The translations under genes were made by a program, and so were the position numbers. A stretch of 64,000 nucleotides of DNA from Prinia subflava (Eukaryota > Chordata > Aves > Passeriformes > Cisticolidae), in contig NC_086247.1 of assembly GCF_021018805.1 (NCBI RefSeq), positions 120,067,094 to 120,131,093 of the forward strand, read 5' to 3'. Below are positions 50,031 to 61,575 of this stretch, piece by piece (position 1 is the stretch's first letter; every line of letters starts with the position of its first letter). The notes below the pieces were generated by a model. The model was not told the origin of the DNA. It saw only the letters and a program-made list of their open reading frames with translations, and made no database searches.

Positions 50031-52837
50031 TAGTATATGCATCTATTGCTTGGTTTCTGCTGTTCACTTCATTAGGAATGTTATTGAAGAAGCATTGATT
50101 TGAGGGAGCAATTGTTTTTGTTCTATTATAAGTACAGTTAATACATGGGCTTCTTTTCTGCTTATAAGGGAGAAGAACATTTTGGTAATTGTAAATTCAC
50201 ACGCACATGCACAAGCTCTTGCCACGTCCAATGGTAAGTTGTTATGGGGACTGGCAGACTGTCATCATTTTGATAGCTTGAGCAGTATATCTCCTGAACA
50301 GCAATGGAGCTCTTATGCAGAGAGTATCGTATGTTCCCAGCCAATTTACAGGGAAACAGCAATAACATTTTATCATGGTTGAGAGCCCAGTAGCTGCTTC
50401 CTATTAAACTTGCCCTTTCAGATACCTGTCTTGGATTAATTTGTTGATTTCAAATGGAAACTCAGTCTTCTCCACTGAAGCATGACTTTCTAGGATAGAC
50501 TCTTGCTGAATGACAATTACTGTATATTCTGGCTGGTTTCAGACCATTACAAGCTTTGGGCACAGTGGAAGACAGAGGACTTCTTCAGTAACTGATTTTA
50601 ATATATGTCTAATTTTAACTGTCAGTTATATATGCACCAGTGGATGAATCTTCAGAAAGATGAAATGCAAAGCACTTCTAACTTGCTCTTATTAATGATA
50701 CACTTGCTGCAAAGGAGAAAAAAAAATAGGTTCAGGTCTCCTGAAGAGAAGCTGCATGGTGTTTAAGAGCAATGAATTTTGAAGAAGCAGGGATACAAAC
50801 TGACACTATCTTCCTTTTTCTTTTCCAGGAGCAAAAATATGTCAGATCTAGTGCAAGACAGTATTTTACAGATCTGTATAATATATGCATAGCTTTTAAA
50901 GTATACTTTCACAGAGAGGTAGTTAGAACACTGTAAAAGGAGCATTCTTTGGGAGGGTTATATGTGTTTTGAAATAATAAGCTCTCTATACTTGTCTAGT
51001 ATACTCACAGCTGTAATTGCAGGCCTCTCCATGCAGCTGGATATGGCACAAGCAGGCACTGCATTGGTAAAAATCCTGATCTGGATGTAACAGTGATAAG
51101 GAAACAGACAAGTCAAGAGATTTGTTTGGGGGAAAAAAAGCAACCTCTGTGTATTTGAAAGCTCAGGCTTTCAGTGCTCCCAGTGTGGGTGTTTTTGATT
51201 ACTACAATTAAAACCATTGTTCAGAGTGGCTCTTGATGAAGACTTTTGTGGTGAGGACTTTGATGCACTATGCACAATAAAAATACAATTCAAATACTGC
51301 GAAAACTTTAAACAAATTATTATACATATTCAGTTGAATCAGAGGGTTGGGAAAAAAATGAGGAGAAGCATAAAGCTTGATCCTATTTAGGCCAATGGAG
51401 ACTTTCCATTGAATTCCAGGGGTTGCTGCAGCAAATCATAAATAAGAGTCCACAGCAGTACTGCTAAAAAGCTATCTGAAATACAGAAAATGATCTTGCT
51501 TTGCATGAGGAAGGCAGACTTGCAGGACACAGTGCCACTATGGGAGTAGGAACCATGCTGTAGGGCCAACTGTCTTAAACGTAGTTTTTCAAATCCAGAA
51601 TGCCTACTGGAATAGATAAACATGCATTTTTGTGACTGTTCCATTGGTAATGAGCTTTTCTCATCTACAGATTAAAACCTTGAGTGCTACAGTGCCTGGA
51701 AGCACTGTTAGGCTGTGGGGATTTGCAAAAGTCTGCGATGTGAGAGCTCATCACACTCATCACTAATATAAAAAAATTGAAATCTATTTAAATAAATTTG
51801 TAGAAGGTTGTGATACATCCCTTTTAAAATGTGCTTTTCTCGTCTTGAATTGTTACTGGAGATAGTTCCCTTGCTTTCTCTTTTGTCCTGTGTGTAGCTG
51901 AACATTTGTGCAGTGCCAAATAAACTGCTGCCGCTTGTCCCTGGTATTGATGCAATAGATGTAAAATTACGCTTGCAACTTACTATCAGCATACATGTGA
52001 ATTCATAAGAGAGTTAATTTCTTATAACATTGAAGAATTTTCAGGGTCTGCACTGAGCAGAAGTTTATGCCATCATCTCCATGGTAGAACAAATGACGTT
52101 TCTACTTGGACAAGCTTTGTTTTATCGGGATCAGTAACCTTATCAGCAGCTGACCCAGAACTATAATATATGTTTGTGAATAGATAACATATGTCACAGT
52201 GAAATGCAGACTTGCCTCATAAGCAGGAGCATATAATGAAGATTTAATAATAGCAAAGACAAGAATGCACACATGTATACGACAGTAATGGTTTTTTGAG
52301 ACAAAAAAGCATTTTTATTCATTTTTATGGAGCATTTTAATTCGTATTATTAAAGCAGAATCAATTATGATATCTAGTTTACTTCAAAAATGCACTAGTG
52401 TTCACATATAAACAGATTGCTCAACAATTTCATGTTGCCACACTTACTTGTGAATTTTTTATTCAGAGAATATTTTGATATGAAGAACAAGTATGACCTA
52501 GTAGGTAGCAGAACAGAGAATGCCTTTAAGTAATTGAAATACAAGGTAACTATTATTCTCAGAGGACCTTCAATTTGCTTGCACTTTCAGAATTGCTAGG
52601 TGAAGAGGATTTGCTTAGTGCAAAAGGAAAAAAGCTTTGAAAACCTACTGCTTAAATGGTGGATTGATGCTCTTTAATTTAAGATACAGCATCCCTGCCC
52701 CCAATATCAATACTCTGTCATTTTTCATGACTTATAATAAAGGGAGAGGAATGATGGTAGGGTCCTAAGATATAAAACAAGTCACCCATGTCTTGTGCAT
52801 TTTGACATTAACACTTCTCTTCTTTGACCTTTGACAG
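45873..52837 (+). other. HIBADH intron, 6,965 bp, phase 2
   Basis: Begins gttggt and ends in a pyrimidine-rich acceptor (cttctcttctttgacctttgacAG). It holds an interrupted T tract at 49991-50031 (20 T, one C, 20 T). No CR1, LTR, RNA gene or extra exon was recognised. Confidence 0.85.
49991..50031. repeat. Interrupted poly(T) tract
   Basis: Twenty T residues, one C (50011), and twenty more T residues. No adjoining retroposon body recognised. Confidence 0.95.
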
Positions 52838-52994
52838 ATTAGGCCTTGACCCAAAGCTGCTGGCCAAAATCCTAAATATGAGCTCAGGTCGCTGTTGGTC
52901 AAGCGATACATACAACCCTGTTCCTGGAGTGATGGAAGGAGTACCCTCAGCTAACAATTACCAAGGTGGCTTTGGAACAACACTCATGGCTAAG
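52838..52994 (+). CDS. HIBADH: HIBADH coding exon (third in window)
   Basis: This 157-nt exon supplies the last base of the split arginine codon, then [20 protein letters not shown], followed by [14 protein letters not shown] and ending [13 protein letters not shown]. It encodes the central helices of the C-terminal domain, which forms the dimer/tetramer interface and closes the active site in this family. The sequence departs little from mammalian HIBADH (glutamate where I recall aspartate in human 'GVMDG'). The donor is AAG|gtatgt, near consensus, at phase 0. The terminal lysine is the K of the KDLGLA cofactor-binding motif, completed by the next exon. Confidence 0.97.
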
Positions 52995-55900
52995 GTATGT
53001 CACACTTGCATGTCAAGTGCAGTTGCTTCTCTCTGGGTTTCTAGCAAATCGTCTTCTCAGTGAAAATTTGTGATTACAGGATAACATATAGGCATGAATA
53101 GAGGGGAACTGAGCTCTTCCTGTAGCTCTGAATTAATGAGTTGTTTAGAGGGCTTTCCCTTAGTCTCCAGCTTTTTTCTAGCCATTATTACTGCTGAGCT
53201 ACCCAGTGAGGTTATATGCATGATCTTTTTGGGTTCTGCCTTAATAAAGGAGTCCCAATTGACGTGTGGGTATAGTGAGCATTCAGCAAGTCATATAGGT
53301 GCCTCTTGCATGACTGCTTTAGAATTTAGGAGCCTAAGTTCAAGAGAGAATTCAGGGAAATCCAAGTGACTGAATTAGGTGCTGATAGTGGCATGAGCAT
53401 CTCAGATTTTGACCCAGTCTCTTCCAATACCTTTGGCTATGCTACTGGACATGCTCTATAGTAAGCACTTCCTTGCTAAGCCAATTGCTTGTGTGCTTGT
53501 CCTTCCACCTAAGGCCATCTGGAACGCAGAAAGCAACCCCCAGCACCACAAGCTGATCTTCTGCAGGTTTCTGCACTATTCTGTGAGCTCTCCTGAATTG
53601 TCTTAGGTGGTGACAGAAGAAGAGCTTCTCATGAGTAATTACCTAGTAATCTAAACTGCTTGTCCACAAAGTGGACAGAGAAGTAGGAGATCGGGGGTTT
53701 AGGTCCTTCTCAGCAGTAGGAAGTTGAAAACCTACTGTTTTCCCTAGAGAATGCACTTACTGTCATGCTCTTGGCTTTTCCAGGAAAAGCGCTGTCTTGA
53801 GTCACTCTGTGGTCAGGAAAGCAAAGCTTTTAGAGGCCAAAGGAAAGTAGGCAAGGAGGTTAGAGCTCTGCATCCCAGTTAGGACACACAGTTAGAGGAA
53901 GGAGATACAGAATTCTGACTCTTGAATTCTGCTCTAAGCACAATGGTTGCCTAAAGGTAAACTATAAAATGAACTCTGGAAGAGATGTCTCATCTAAGTG
54001 CAGGAAATAATTTCACACTGAATATCTGTTTCATGAGAGATACTGTCCTAAGGGAGGCATTTGAGTTCATACAGGATAGGTTTTGTGCATACCAGTTTAT
54101 TGAGTGCTCCCAACTGGTTAGGCATTCTGTCCGTTTTCAGCTCTTCCACGTAAATGGAAATGTAGCACTTAAAACAGCATTCTCAAAGCTGGTGAACAAA
54201 CACAGATATTACCATGCAAATCTCCAAAGTGCTGGAGCTCCTGTATATAATACCTTCTTAATGATACTGTTCGTGTAGTTTTGCAGTTGATTTAGGACAA
54301 TTGGTGCATTTTCACACTCAATGAAATTAGCCAACTTCTCTCCCGAGCGGGTCCAGAGTGTTTTGCATGTGGTAGCACCAGCAAACTTTGCTAATGCTGC
54401 ATGGCTCACAACCCCTCATGGGTGCTATATTTTATATTTATGGACCAATGACCAGGAACTTTCATTTATGTGAGAAATGTGTTAAAATATTGAAAAGTAG
54501 TGGTTTTTACATTGTGTTCATGTCATTGAACATCAGGGACAATAGAGTGTTGTCCAAATTACAGATTTATAAAAAGCATTTGGTTATTGCTTGGAGTTTG
54601 CCAGGCAATTAGAGATAAGCAACCTGATCTTGGCCCTGCCTCAAGGCTTGTTGCCATGATGTGTGTTGTTTACAGAATCTGTTCTGGCTGTTGTGCCATG
54701 TTTCATGCTGCAGTCTCTATTCTCATGACTGATAGCTCTCAATCTTGTCCAGAATAGCCTCATAGTATAAATGCAATAGGGGTGCACATTTTCTTCCCTC
54801 CCTTTTAAGTTTCTTTCCAAAGGGTTGGTTTTTTTCCTTTGGTCTGCTTCTAAGAGGAACCTTCATCTCCCCTGGAAGATGCCCTGAAAGATCTTTCTTT
54901 AACTGAAGGAATAGCAGCCAGGTTTATGCCTGTTGAAACTGCCAGTTATTGGTTATAAAGCATCAATGATAACCAAGAGAGAGTCCTTCAGAGAGATTTC
55001 TAATTGCTGTTCACCTCTTCTGACTTGCCTCTCCTGACAGGCCTGAAGAGTCCCTTCTTTAGGCTAGAGTCCTCAGTAAGAAGGAAAGACATTAAATTCC
55101 TCTCATGTCACTTGAACTATGCTCTGTTATGGTGTATAGATGGAAGATATCTTGAAGAAGTAGCCAAGACAGCTGGTCAAGTCCAGGCTATTCTTTGGTG
55201 CAGTAGTGACCCCTTCTAAGACACTGCTTTTCACTGTGTGTGGAAAGACTTTTGATACTATTCATTTCATTCCGATGTGTGATACACTACGCAGTTTGTG
55301 AATTGTTTGAGATGGGGACTTTTTTAAAGAGAAATACAGAGCATGATTTAGCCACTTAAGAAAAAAAAATGTATTCAAAGGAGAAAGATAAAACCCTGAG
55401 GTTGAGGAGAAAATACTCCGCAGTGAAAATATCTAGGAATGCCTCAGTAACAGTCACTAAACACTGTTACTAAACATCAACTTCCTGCTCACATATGGTG
55501 AAGTGATGATGGAATTCAAAGGCTTTCTTAAAAATATTTTTTCAGGAAAATCTCTTAAACAAAGCCAGAGGATCCTTATTTTAAGTGTTGGGGTCAGAAA
55601 AGTTTGCCAGACACTTCTTAGAAACTTTTTGGTCTGAAATTTGATACTGAAACATACAATTTAGTCAACTTAATGTGAAAACTAAAGATTGCATTTCTCT
55701 AAAGATTTTGCATTTAAAAAAATTGAGTTTAGTTTGTGTCCAAGGCATTGGCAGGCCATAAGTTCCAGCTTTCATTGACAGCACAGTTGCTAATTAAATG
55801 TCAACTTTGGATCCTGAGAAGAGCTAGATTTATTTCATACTCCTCTTGAGTCATGTCAAGACAGCCTTTGAGCTTTATTCCAAATGGCAGTTTCATTTAC

Positions 55901-56366
55901 GTCAACTGCAAAATAGATGTAAGCAACCAGGTAATACCAAAGAGAATCTGTTTCCCTATTTTAAGCTGAGGGAAAGTGTTAGAATATTCAGTGCACTGAG
56001 ACATACAGAAGATGTTGTCAGTTCCAAAGAGTATGAGAGAAGGCATAAACTATACTCTCATTTTTACTTTTCCAAGTCAGCAACGAGAAACTTCTTTCAG
56101 AGCTGTTTTGTACTATTTCACTTCAGGAATCTCCAACCTCAAGTGAAAAGGTGCAAAATACTTTACAATCTGAAGCTAAAAATAAGCTTTACTTACATTT
56201 TCTTGGGTTTTTTTCAATGAAAGCTCTAATTTATAGAATGGAGTTTTTAAAGAGGAAACAAGCTTCCTACTCTTCAGGAGTCATTGTCCATTTGACTATT
56301 GAAATGTTATTGAATGTTTTAACCATCTTGGAGCAAGACTTCCATTACTGAAGTGAACAGAGCTAC
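52995..56366. other. First part of last HIBADH intron, nothing recognised
   Basis: Non-coding sequence. The 53.1-54.0 kb part is less AT-rich and could contain an ancient unclassified repeat, but no family motif is certain. The open frame at about 55846-56220 has no recognisable protein similarity and is considered chance. Confidence 0.55.
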
Positions 56367-56833
56367 TTTATTGCCTTGGTTTAGGAATGCTATTCCTCAG
56401 TTTAGTATTCCCACTAAAACAACCCTGTGAGCTGCTCCCCTTCCCCTCTAGTCAGAGACACAGGAGGGAGAGATAATGGGTTGAGATACGAACAATTTAT
56501 GGGAAGCATCCATGAGATAAGAACACAAACAGTAACAGCAACAATACTAGTAACAAAAGAGAGGATGATTTAAATGGAAAATGCTCACCAAACCCAAGAC
56601 AATGAAAAATAATGGTGGACAGACCCACCCACCACACTTCTCCACAACCAGAAAGGAGCATCCAGAAAGGAAGCCAGAGAGAGAGTTCTTTGCTCCACCC
56701 TAGCAATGACATAGGATGGTACCAAATAACACTGGGGTTTTGACCATGAGATTTTGACATGGGGCAAGGCTCTACCTCCTCACAGCTACTGTGAAAAATT
56801 AATGCTGTCCCTTGCCAAAACCAGGACATTTAT
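56367..56833 (-). mobile_element. Solo LTR of an endogenous retrovirus with 5-bp target duplication
   Basis: A 457-bp element (56372-56828) is bounded by TG...CA and flanked by a perfect 5-bp direct repeat TTTAT (56367-56371 and 56829-56833). On the minus strand it starts TGTCCTGGTTTTGG, like many avian ERV LTRs, and its ends are imperfect inverted repeats (TGTCCTGGTTT versus TGCCTTGGTTT). No gag/pol/env sequence adjoins it, so it is a solo LTR left by LTR-LTR recombination. The 5-bp duplication suggests an ERVL-like group rather than the 6 bp typical of ERVK. It is antisense to HIBADH within its last intron. The 110-codon minus-strand frame across it is not a viral gene I recognise. Confidence 0.88.
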
Positions 56834-57589
56834 GAAATTGTACTTGTGCTAGCAGTCCATTCAAAATTTTCAGATTATTTCTGTGAATGTCCCTTCAGAG
56901 AGAAACAGATCACAGTCACCACTATCAACACTAAGTACTTTCACTAGTTTGGAGTTAGATGATTTTGCCATTCTAATACTCCATTACATGACTTAAGCTT
57001 TGCTGAATAAAATTATACTATGGGTACAGATTTCACAAAGAGAGTTTATATAGGTCATGAAATATCTTACTGTATGCAGGTTAAAGTAAGTGTTCCTAGA
57101 TTTGTCAGCTCATCAGTCTTTGAAAAGAGAGGAAATGATGCAGATGAAAACTATTTTGGATCCTGTGACATCTGATATGTATGTTTTTCCCATTTTCCAG
57201 GAGCTTGAAGCCATTCGAGGGTAATAGGAAAAGTAACTATAATTCTGATTTGTATCAGAGTGACCTTTATAGAGCCGATTTACAGATCAAAGTGACATTT
57301 AGAGAGTAGAGTAAGATCTTGAATTTCCTTGTGCTAATTCAAATCCAGACACACAGAATGTAAAGACCTGTCTTGTAAGTCATCCCTGAGAAGTCAAAGG
57401 TGCTCTCAGCAGTACTACAGTCTTTCAGTTCTTCTGTATCAAGGATGGAGACCATCTGTCAGAGTAGGGGAAGAGCGTCTTTGCTTACACGCTGGCAGAG
57501 CTGTGGTGAAGAAGGATTTAAGCTAAAGTTACTGGGGGAGGGTAAACCTGCATTTGTCCCAGTCCTAGCAGTTTGATGCCAAAGATAGC
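56834..57589. other. Intronic DNA, nothing recognised
   Basis: Non-coding spacer between the solo LTR and the long CR1. A 20-nt stretch at 57201-57220 is flanked by good AG and GT signals but would break the frame and is not accepted as an exon. Confidence 0.6.
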
Positions 57590-59490
57590 AATAGAGCCTG
57601 GAGATGGAGTGCAGGTCCAGCAGGAGAGCACCTGAAGAGCAGCACAAAGGCATTACAGCCATTCCAGCCAGTAAGTTGGCTCCATCAGGGCCCAGTTTAA
57701 ACAACCCTGTGCAAATGCTGTGTGTGCAGGCCTGCAGGGCTGTGACCTTACTGGCATCACAGAGACACAGTGGAATGACCTCTCTGACTGGGTGTTGGAG
57801 TGAAAGGATTCAAGCTGTATGTCAGTGACCAGCTGCAGTGCACAGAGCTTTGCCTGAGGATGGAGGAGGAGCTGACTGAGAGCTTATGGGTCGGAATTAA
57901 AGGGAGAGTAGGGACAGGTGACATTATAGTGAGGACCTTCTACAGCTGATCTGACCTGAAGACTGAGCAGATGAGACAAATATAGACAAATAGGATCCAT
58001 CTCACATCTACAAGCCTTGGTCCTCATGGAGGACTTCAACCCCACTGAGAACTGCTGGAGGGGCAGCACAGCAGAGCATAAGCAATGTAGGAAGGTCCTG
58101 AAATGCTTGATAAGAACCTCCTTTCTAAAGACAGAGGAGCCAACAAGGAGAAGTTGTTACATTGTACCTTGTTCACATCACCAAGTGGGGCAGGTAGAGA
58201 ATGTGAATCTCAAGAGCAGCCTTGGCTGCAGTGACTGTGAAGTGGTGTAGTTTGAGATCCTTAGGGCAGCAAGGAGGATGCACAGCTAGCTCACTGCCCT
58301 GGAGTTCAGAAGAGCCAACTTTGGCATCTGCAAGAATCTGTTTGGTACAGCACCATGATAAGGCTCAGGAGCAATGCATCCCAATAAGGAGGAAGTCAGG
58401 CAAAACCATCAAGAGGCCTATGCTGAGGAACAAGGAGTTCCTGGACAAATTCAGTCACAATAAGGAAGCCTACAGAGGATGGAAGCAAGGACAGGTCAGC
58501 TGGGAGAAATACAGACAAATTTTCCAAGCAGCCAGGAATCAGGTTAGGAAAGCTGAAGCCCTGATAAAATAAAACCTGACCAGATACTTCAAGGACAACA
58601 AGAAAAGCTTCTATAGGTACAGGACCTTACATAGGGTTAGGACTTGGTTGCCCAGGATTTGGAGAAGTCTGAGATACTCAAAGACTTTTGACATGTCTGA
58701 GAGTTGGGCCCTCACAAACCTCATGGATGTCAACAAGGCCAAGTGCAAGGCACTACACTTGGGTTGGAGCAGTCCCAAGCACAAATACAGGCTGGGCAAA
58801 GAATGTACTGAGAGCAGCCCTGGGGAGAAAGACTTAGAAGTATGGGTTGACCAGAAGCTCAGTGTGACCTGGCAATGTGTGCTTGCAGCCCAGAAATCCA
58901 GTCGCATCCTGGGATGCATCAAAAGTAGTGTGACCATTAGGTCGAGGAAGGTGATTCTCCCCCTCTGCTCTGCTCTTGTGAGACCCCACCTGGAGTGCTG
59001 TATACTGCTCTGGGCCTCTCAACATAAGAAGGCCATGGACCTGCTGGACTGAATGCAGAGGAGAGTGGTGAGGGTTGTCAGAGGCCTGGGTCATCTCTCC
59101 TACGAAGACAGGTTGAGAAAGTTGGGGTTGTTCTTCCTGGAGAAGAGGAGGCTCTGGGAAGACCTTATAGCACCTTCCAAGACTTACAGGAAGCTACAAG
59201 AGACCTGGAGTGGGACTTCTGGAAATGTAGTGACAGGATAAGGGCTAATAGCTTCAAACTAAAAGAGGGTATATTTAGATTAGATATTAGGAAGAAATTC
59301 TTTACTGTGAGGGTGGTTAGGCAACCACTGGCATAGGTTGCCCTATGAGAAGTTGTGGATGCCCTTGAAGTGTTCAAGGCCAGGTTGGATGGAGCTTGGA
59401 GCAGCCTGGTCAACTGGAGGATGTCCGTTCCCATGGTTAGGGGCTTGGAATTAAATGATCTTTAAGATCCTTTCCAACCCAAACCACTGA
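57590..59490 (+). mobile_element. Internally deleted CR1 LINE, ORF2 relic
   Basis: The longest transposon in the window, in the same orientation as HIBADH. From 5' to 3' it shows an endonuclease-domain remnant (DFNPTENCWRGST at about 58031), the pre-RT segment NKEFLDKF...[11 protein letters not shown] (about 58430-58495), then a jump near 58625-58690 directly into the ORF2 C-terminal part (CVLAAQKSSRILGCIKSSV..., PLCSALVRPHLE..., then [17 protein letters not shown]). Most of the reverse transcriptase domain is therefore missing. The 3' end carries the terminal 'gatctttaagatcctttcca' motif with little octamer tail. Stops and frameshifts are present, so it is dead. The 5' boundary is approximate. 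Confidence 0.92.
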
Positions 59491-60578
59491 AAAACAGGAA
59501 AAAAATCAATCACACAGCAGATTCTATAAACCACTATAGTTCTGAATGGACAGGAAATCTAGGCATTGCCTAGTAACACTTGAGAGGTTCTTATGCAAAT
59601 TTCTTGAAATATGGACCCCAACCACTGATTTCACTAACAAGACCTTCAAGGCAACCTTCAGTACAGGCATTACTTTCCTACTTAGTCAAGAGATGTTTTT
59701 ATATATATCCAGGCCCTTATCCTTTGGGTTGTTTCATGTCTGATTCAGGTTAGAGTTCAAGACTAGGTGACAGCTGACTATTTCTGGCTAACTATGGTTA
59801 GTCATAGTACCTGGCACTCACATTTGAGTTTTGTCCTATTTATTTCAGATTATAACTGTAGTTGACCAAGGAGGACACACTTCAAATTAGTCCTCTTTGA
59901 ACCTTCCCTCCTTTTTGTTGACCTAAATACAGTATTTAAAAACACAGTGGAACTATTCTCTGTGTGCCTCTATTAAAGAAAGTAATTTTTAAAAAAAGTC
60001 GTTCAAAAAGAATTTTGAGTTGTAGCAGGGACAACCCCCTAAGAAATTCTCTAATACATCCTTTCAATTAGGCTGTAAACCAGTTATATTCATTAAGTGG
60101 CCTATGACTCTCATTTTGCTATTAACTGTTTACATTATAGTAAATGTATATTTGTTAAGTGGCTTCCATTTTCTTGTTCTTGAAATTTCTTCTGCCTGAT
60201 TTTTAACCTGTTTATAGTAATAAAGAATTCCTCTTGCCAAAAGAACTAAATTATTCTCTTAGAATCTATGTGAAATGCTTCAGTGGACAGCTAGGAAGAT
60301 TTTTCTCACTAGGTATGACAGGTCTGAGTCTTGCTACCAGGTTATGTAGTGATCTAGAATCTTCAAATTCCTCCTGTTCTTAAAGTGGTGCCTGCCTGGC
60401 AAAGTTTGAGGTTTTTCTGTTGAATAACATTGAATTACTGTTTTTAACTACACAAAACCTGCTTCTTCCAGGTCTGAAATTTTAAGGCTGGGGTATTGTA
60501 CTTGTTGGCAGTAGAGTTCTTGTTACAGTGGAAGCCAAATAACCTATAATATGTACATGGCTGTTTATGTCCTTATTG
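59491..60578. other. Intronic DNA, nothing recognised
   Basis: AT-rich intron between the CR1 3' end and the polypyrimidine tract before the last exon. No gene or repeat family recognised. Confidence 0.6.
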
Positions 60579-60657
60579 TTTCTCCCTTGACTTTTTCTCT
60601 TTCTTTCCTTCCATTCTTCCTCTCTGCCCTCTTCCTCCCTCTTCTTGTCCCCCACAG
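60579..60657 (+). promoter_or_regulatory. Long polypyrimidine tract and splice acceptor of last HIBADH exon
   Basis: About 79 bases of nearly continuous C/T (a few purine interruptions) run into cccccacAG at 60657. The tract is much longer than the 15-25 nt usually needed for U2AF binding, and should give a strong acceptor. Confidence 0.85.
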
Positions 60658-60816
60658 GACCTTGGCTTGGCCCAGATTTCTGCCACCAACACGAAGACAC
60701 CAGTTCCTTTGGGCTCCCAGGCACATCAGATCTACAGGATGATGTGTGCCAAAGGCTATGCCCTGAAAGACTTCTCAGCTGTGTTCCAGTTTTTACGTGA
60801 GGAGGAAAGCTTGTGA
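60658..60816 (+). CDS. HIBADH: HIBADH terminal coding exon
   Basis: This exon encodes the last 52 residues and a TGA stop (60814-60816). It opens with DLGLAQ, which with the preceding lysine gives the family's KDLGLA signature that contacts the cofactor. It continues with HQIYRMMCAKGYALKDFSAV and ends FQFLREEESL. Length and position of the stop match mammalian HIBADH (human ends ...REEETF as I recall). No truncation or frameshift is seen, so the C-terminal half of the gene appears intact. Total coding sequence in the window is 527 nt, about 175 of an expected roughly 336 residues. Confidence 0.97.
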   Translation, partial: DLGLAQISATNTKTPVPLGSQAHQIYRMMCAKGYALKDFSAVFQFLREEESL

Positions 60817-61575
60817 GCTGTCCTTTGGAAATGGACACAACAACAAACCAGATTTTTTTATCCTTAGAGCTCATTTGGGAAGTTTGTGGGTTTAATCAAG
60901 TACTGTGCATCCTGCTCCCATATAGATTAATCATCTTTGGCTGTCCAGATCACAACAAACTCCAGAGTTTCTTTCTTTATAACTCTTGAAAAAGCAAGCC
61001 ACAGGGAAGGGATTGTTTGGCAGTTAGCCAACAGCAAGTCCTTTTTTTTTTAAGAACCATCAAAGTTTTTTTTCACTAGATGAAATAAATATTTTTTTTA
61101 TGAAACAATTAACTGTTCACATATAAAATAACTTACATTATGGCTACGAACTGAGTTGAATCATGAATAATAAGAGAATGTTTTATTGCAGTTTTATCAT
61201 ATATAGTGATCTATTAAAGTTTAAAATAAATACCTTATGGAAAAAAGGAATATATATTCAATGAGGAAACACATCTTGAGATGGATTTTTTTGTTGTTTT
61301 GGACCTACTAGCCTTGAGTTGATCAGAAGTTAATTTTTCCTGGGATTCAGGTTGCAGATTAAGTTTATAGGCATGTATTCTAAGTGGAAAGCTGTTACAC
61401 CATGTTTACCTGATAGACTTAGGTTGAATAATATAGAATGTGTGTCCCTCTTGTAAAGCTCCGTTATTGTATTTTGCTAACCCAATTTTATATTTTCTTG
61501 TATTCTGTCATGCATTTTCAGAGCTCAAGATCAGCACTTACCAGAAGTTCTAATAAAGTGTACATTTTTTTTAGG
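60817..61575 (+). other. HIBADH: HIBADH 3' untranslated region (inferred)
   Basis: Non-coding sequence from the stop to just past the AATAAA at 61552-61557. Earlier canonical AATAAA hexamers at 61084-61089 and 61225-61230 could give shorter transcripts. The end near 61575 is inferred from the hexamer plus the GT- and T-rich sequence that follows it. Confidence 0.65.
61552..61557 (+). terminator. Probable HIBADH polyadenylation signal
   Basis: AATAAA is followed at once by GTGTACA and a T-rich run, resembling a downstream GU/U-rich element. Of the hexamers after the stop, this one has the best downstream context. Alternatives are 61084-61089 and 61225-61230. Confidence 0.65.

Noticed and set aside
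56497..56829. 110-codon minus-strand frame
   Set aside because: It lies wholly within the solo LTR; LTRs of this type do not encode proteins and the peptide has no recognised domain.
57201..57220. 20-nt micro-exon between a good acceptor (ttttccAG) and gtaata
   Set aside because: It would shift the frame between exons that join perfectly at phase 0 (AAG|GAC, giving KDLGLA) and no family member needs extra residues there.
58222..59241. Several open frames resembling a reverse transcriptase-associated protein
   Set aside because: They are fragments of the dead, internally deleted CR1, not a host gene.
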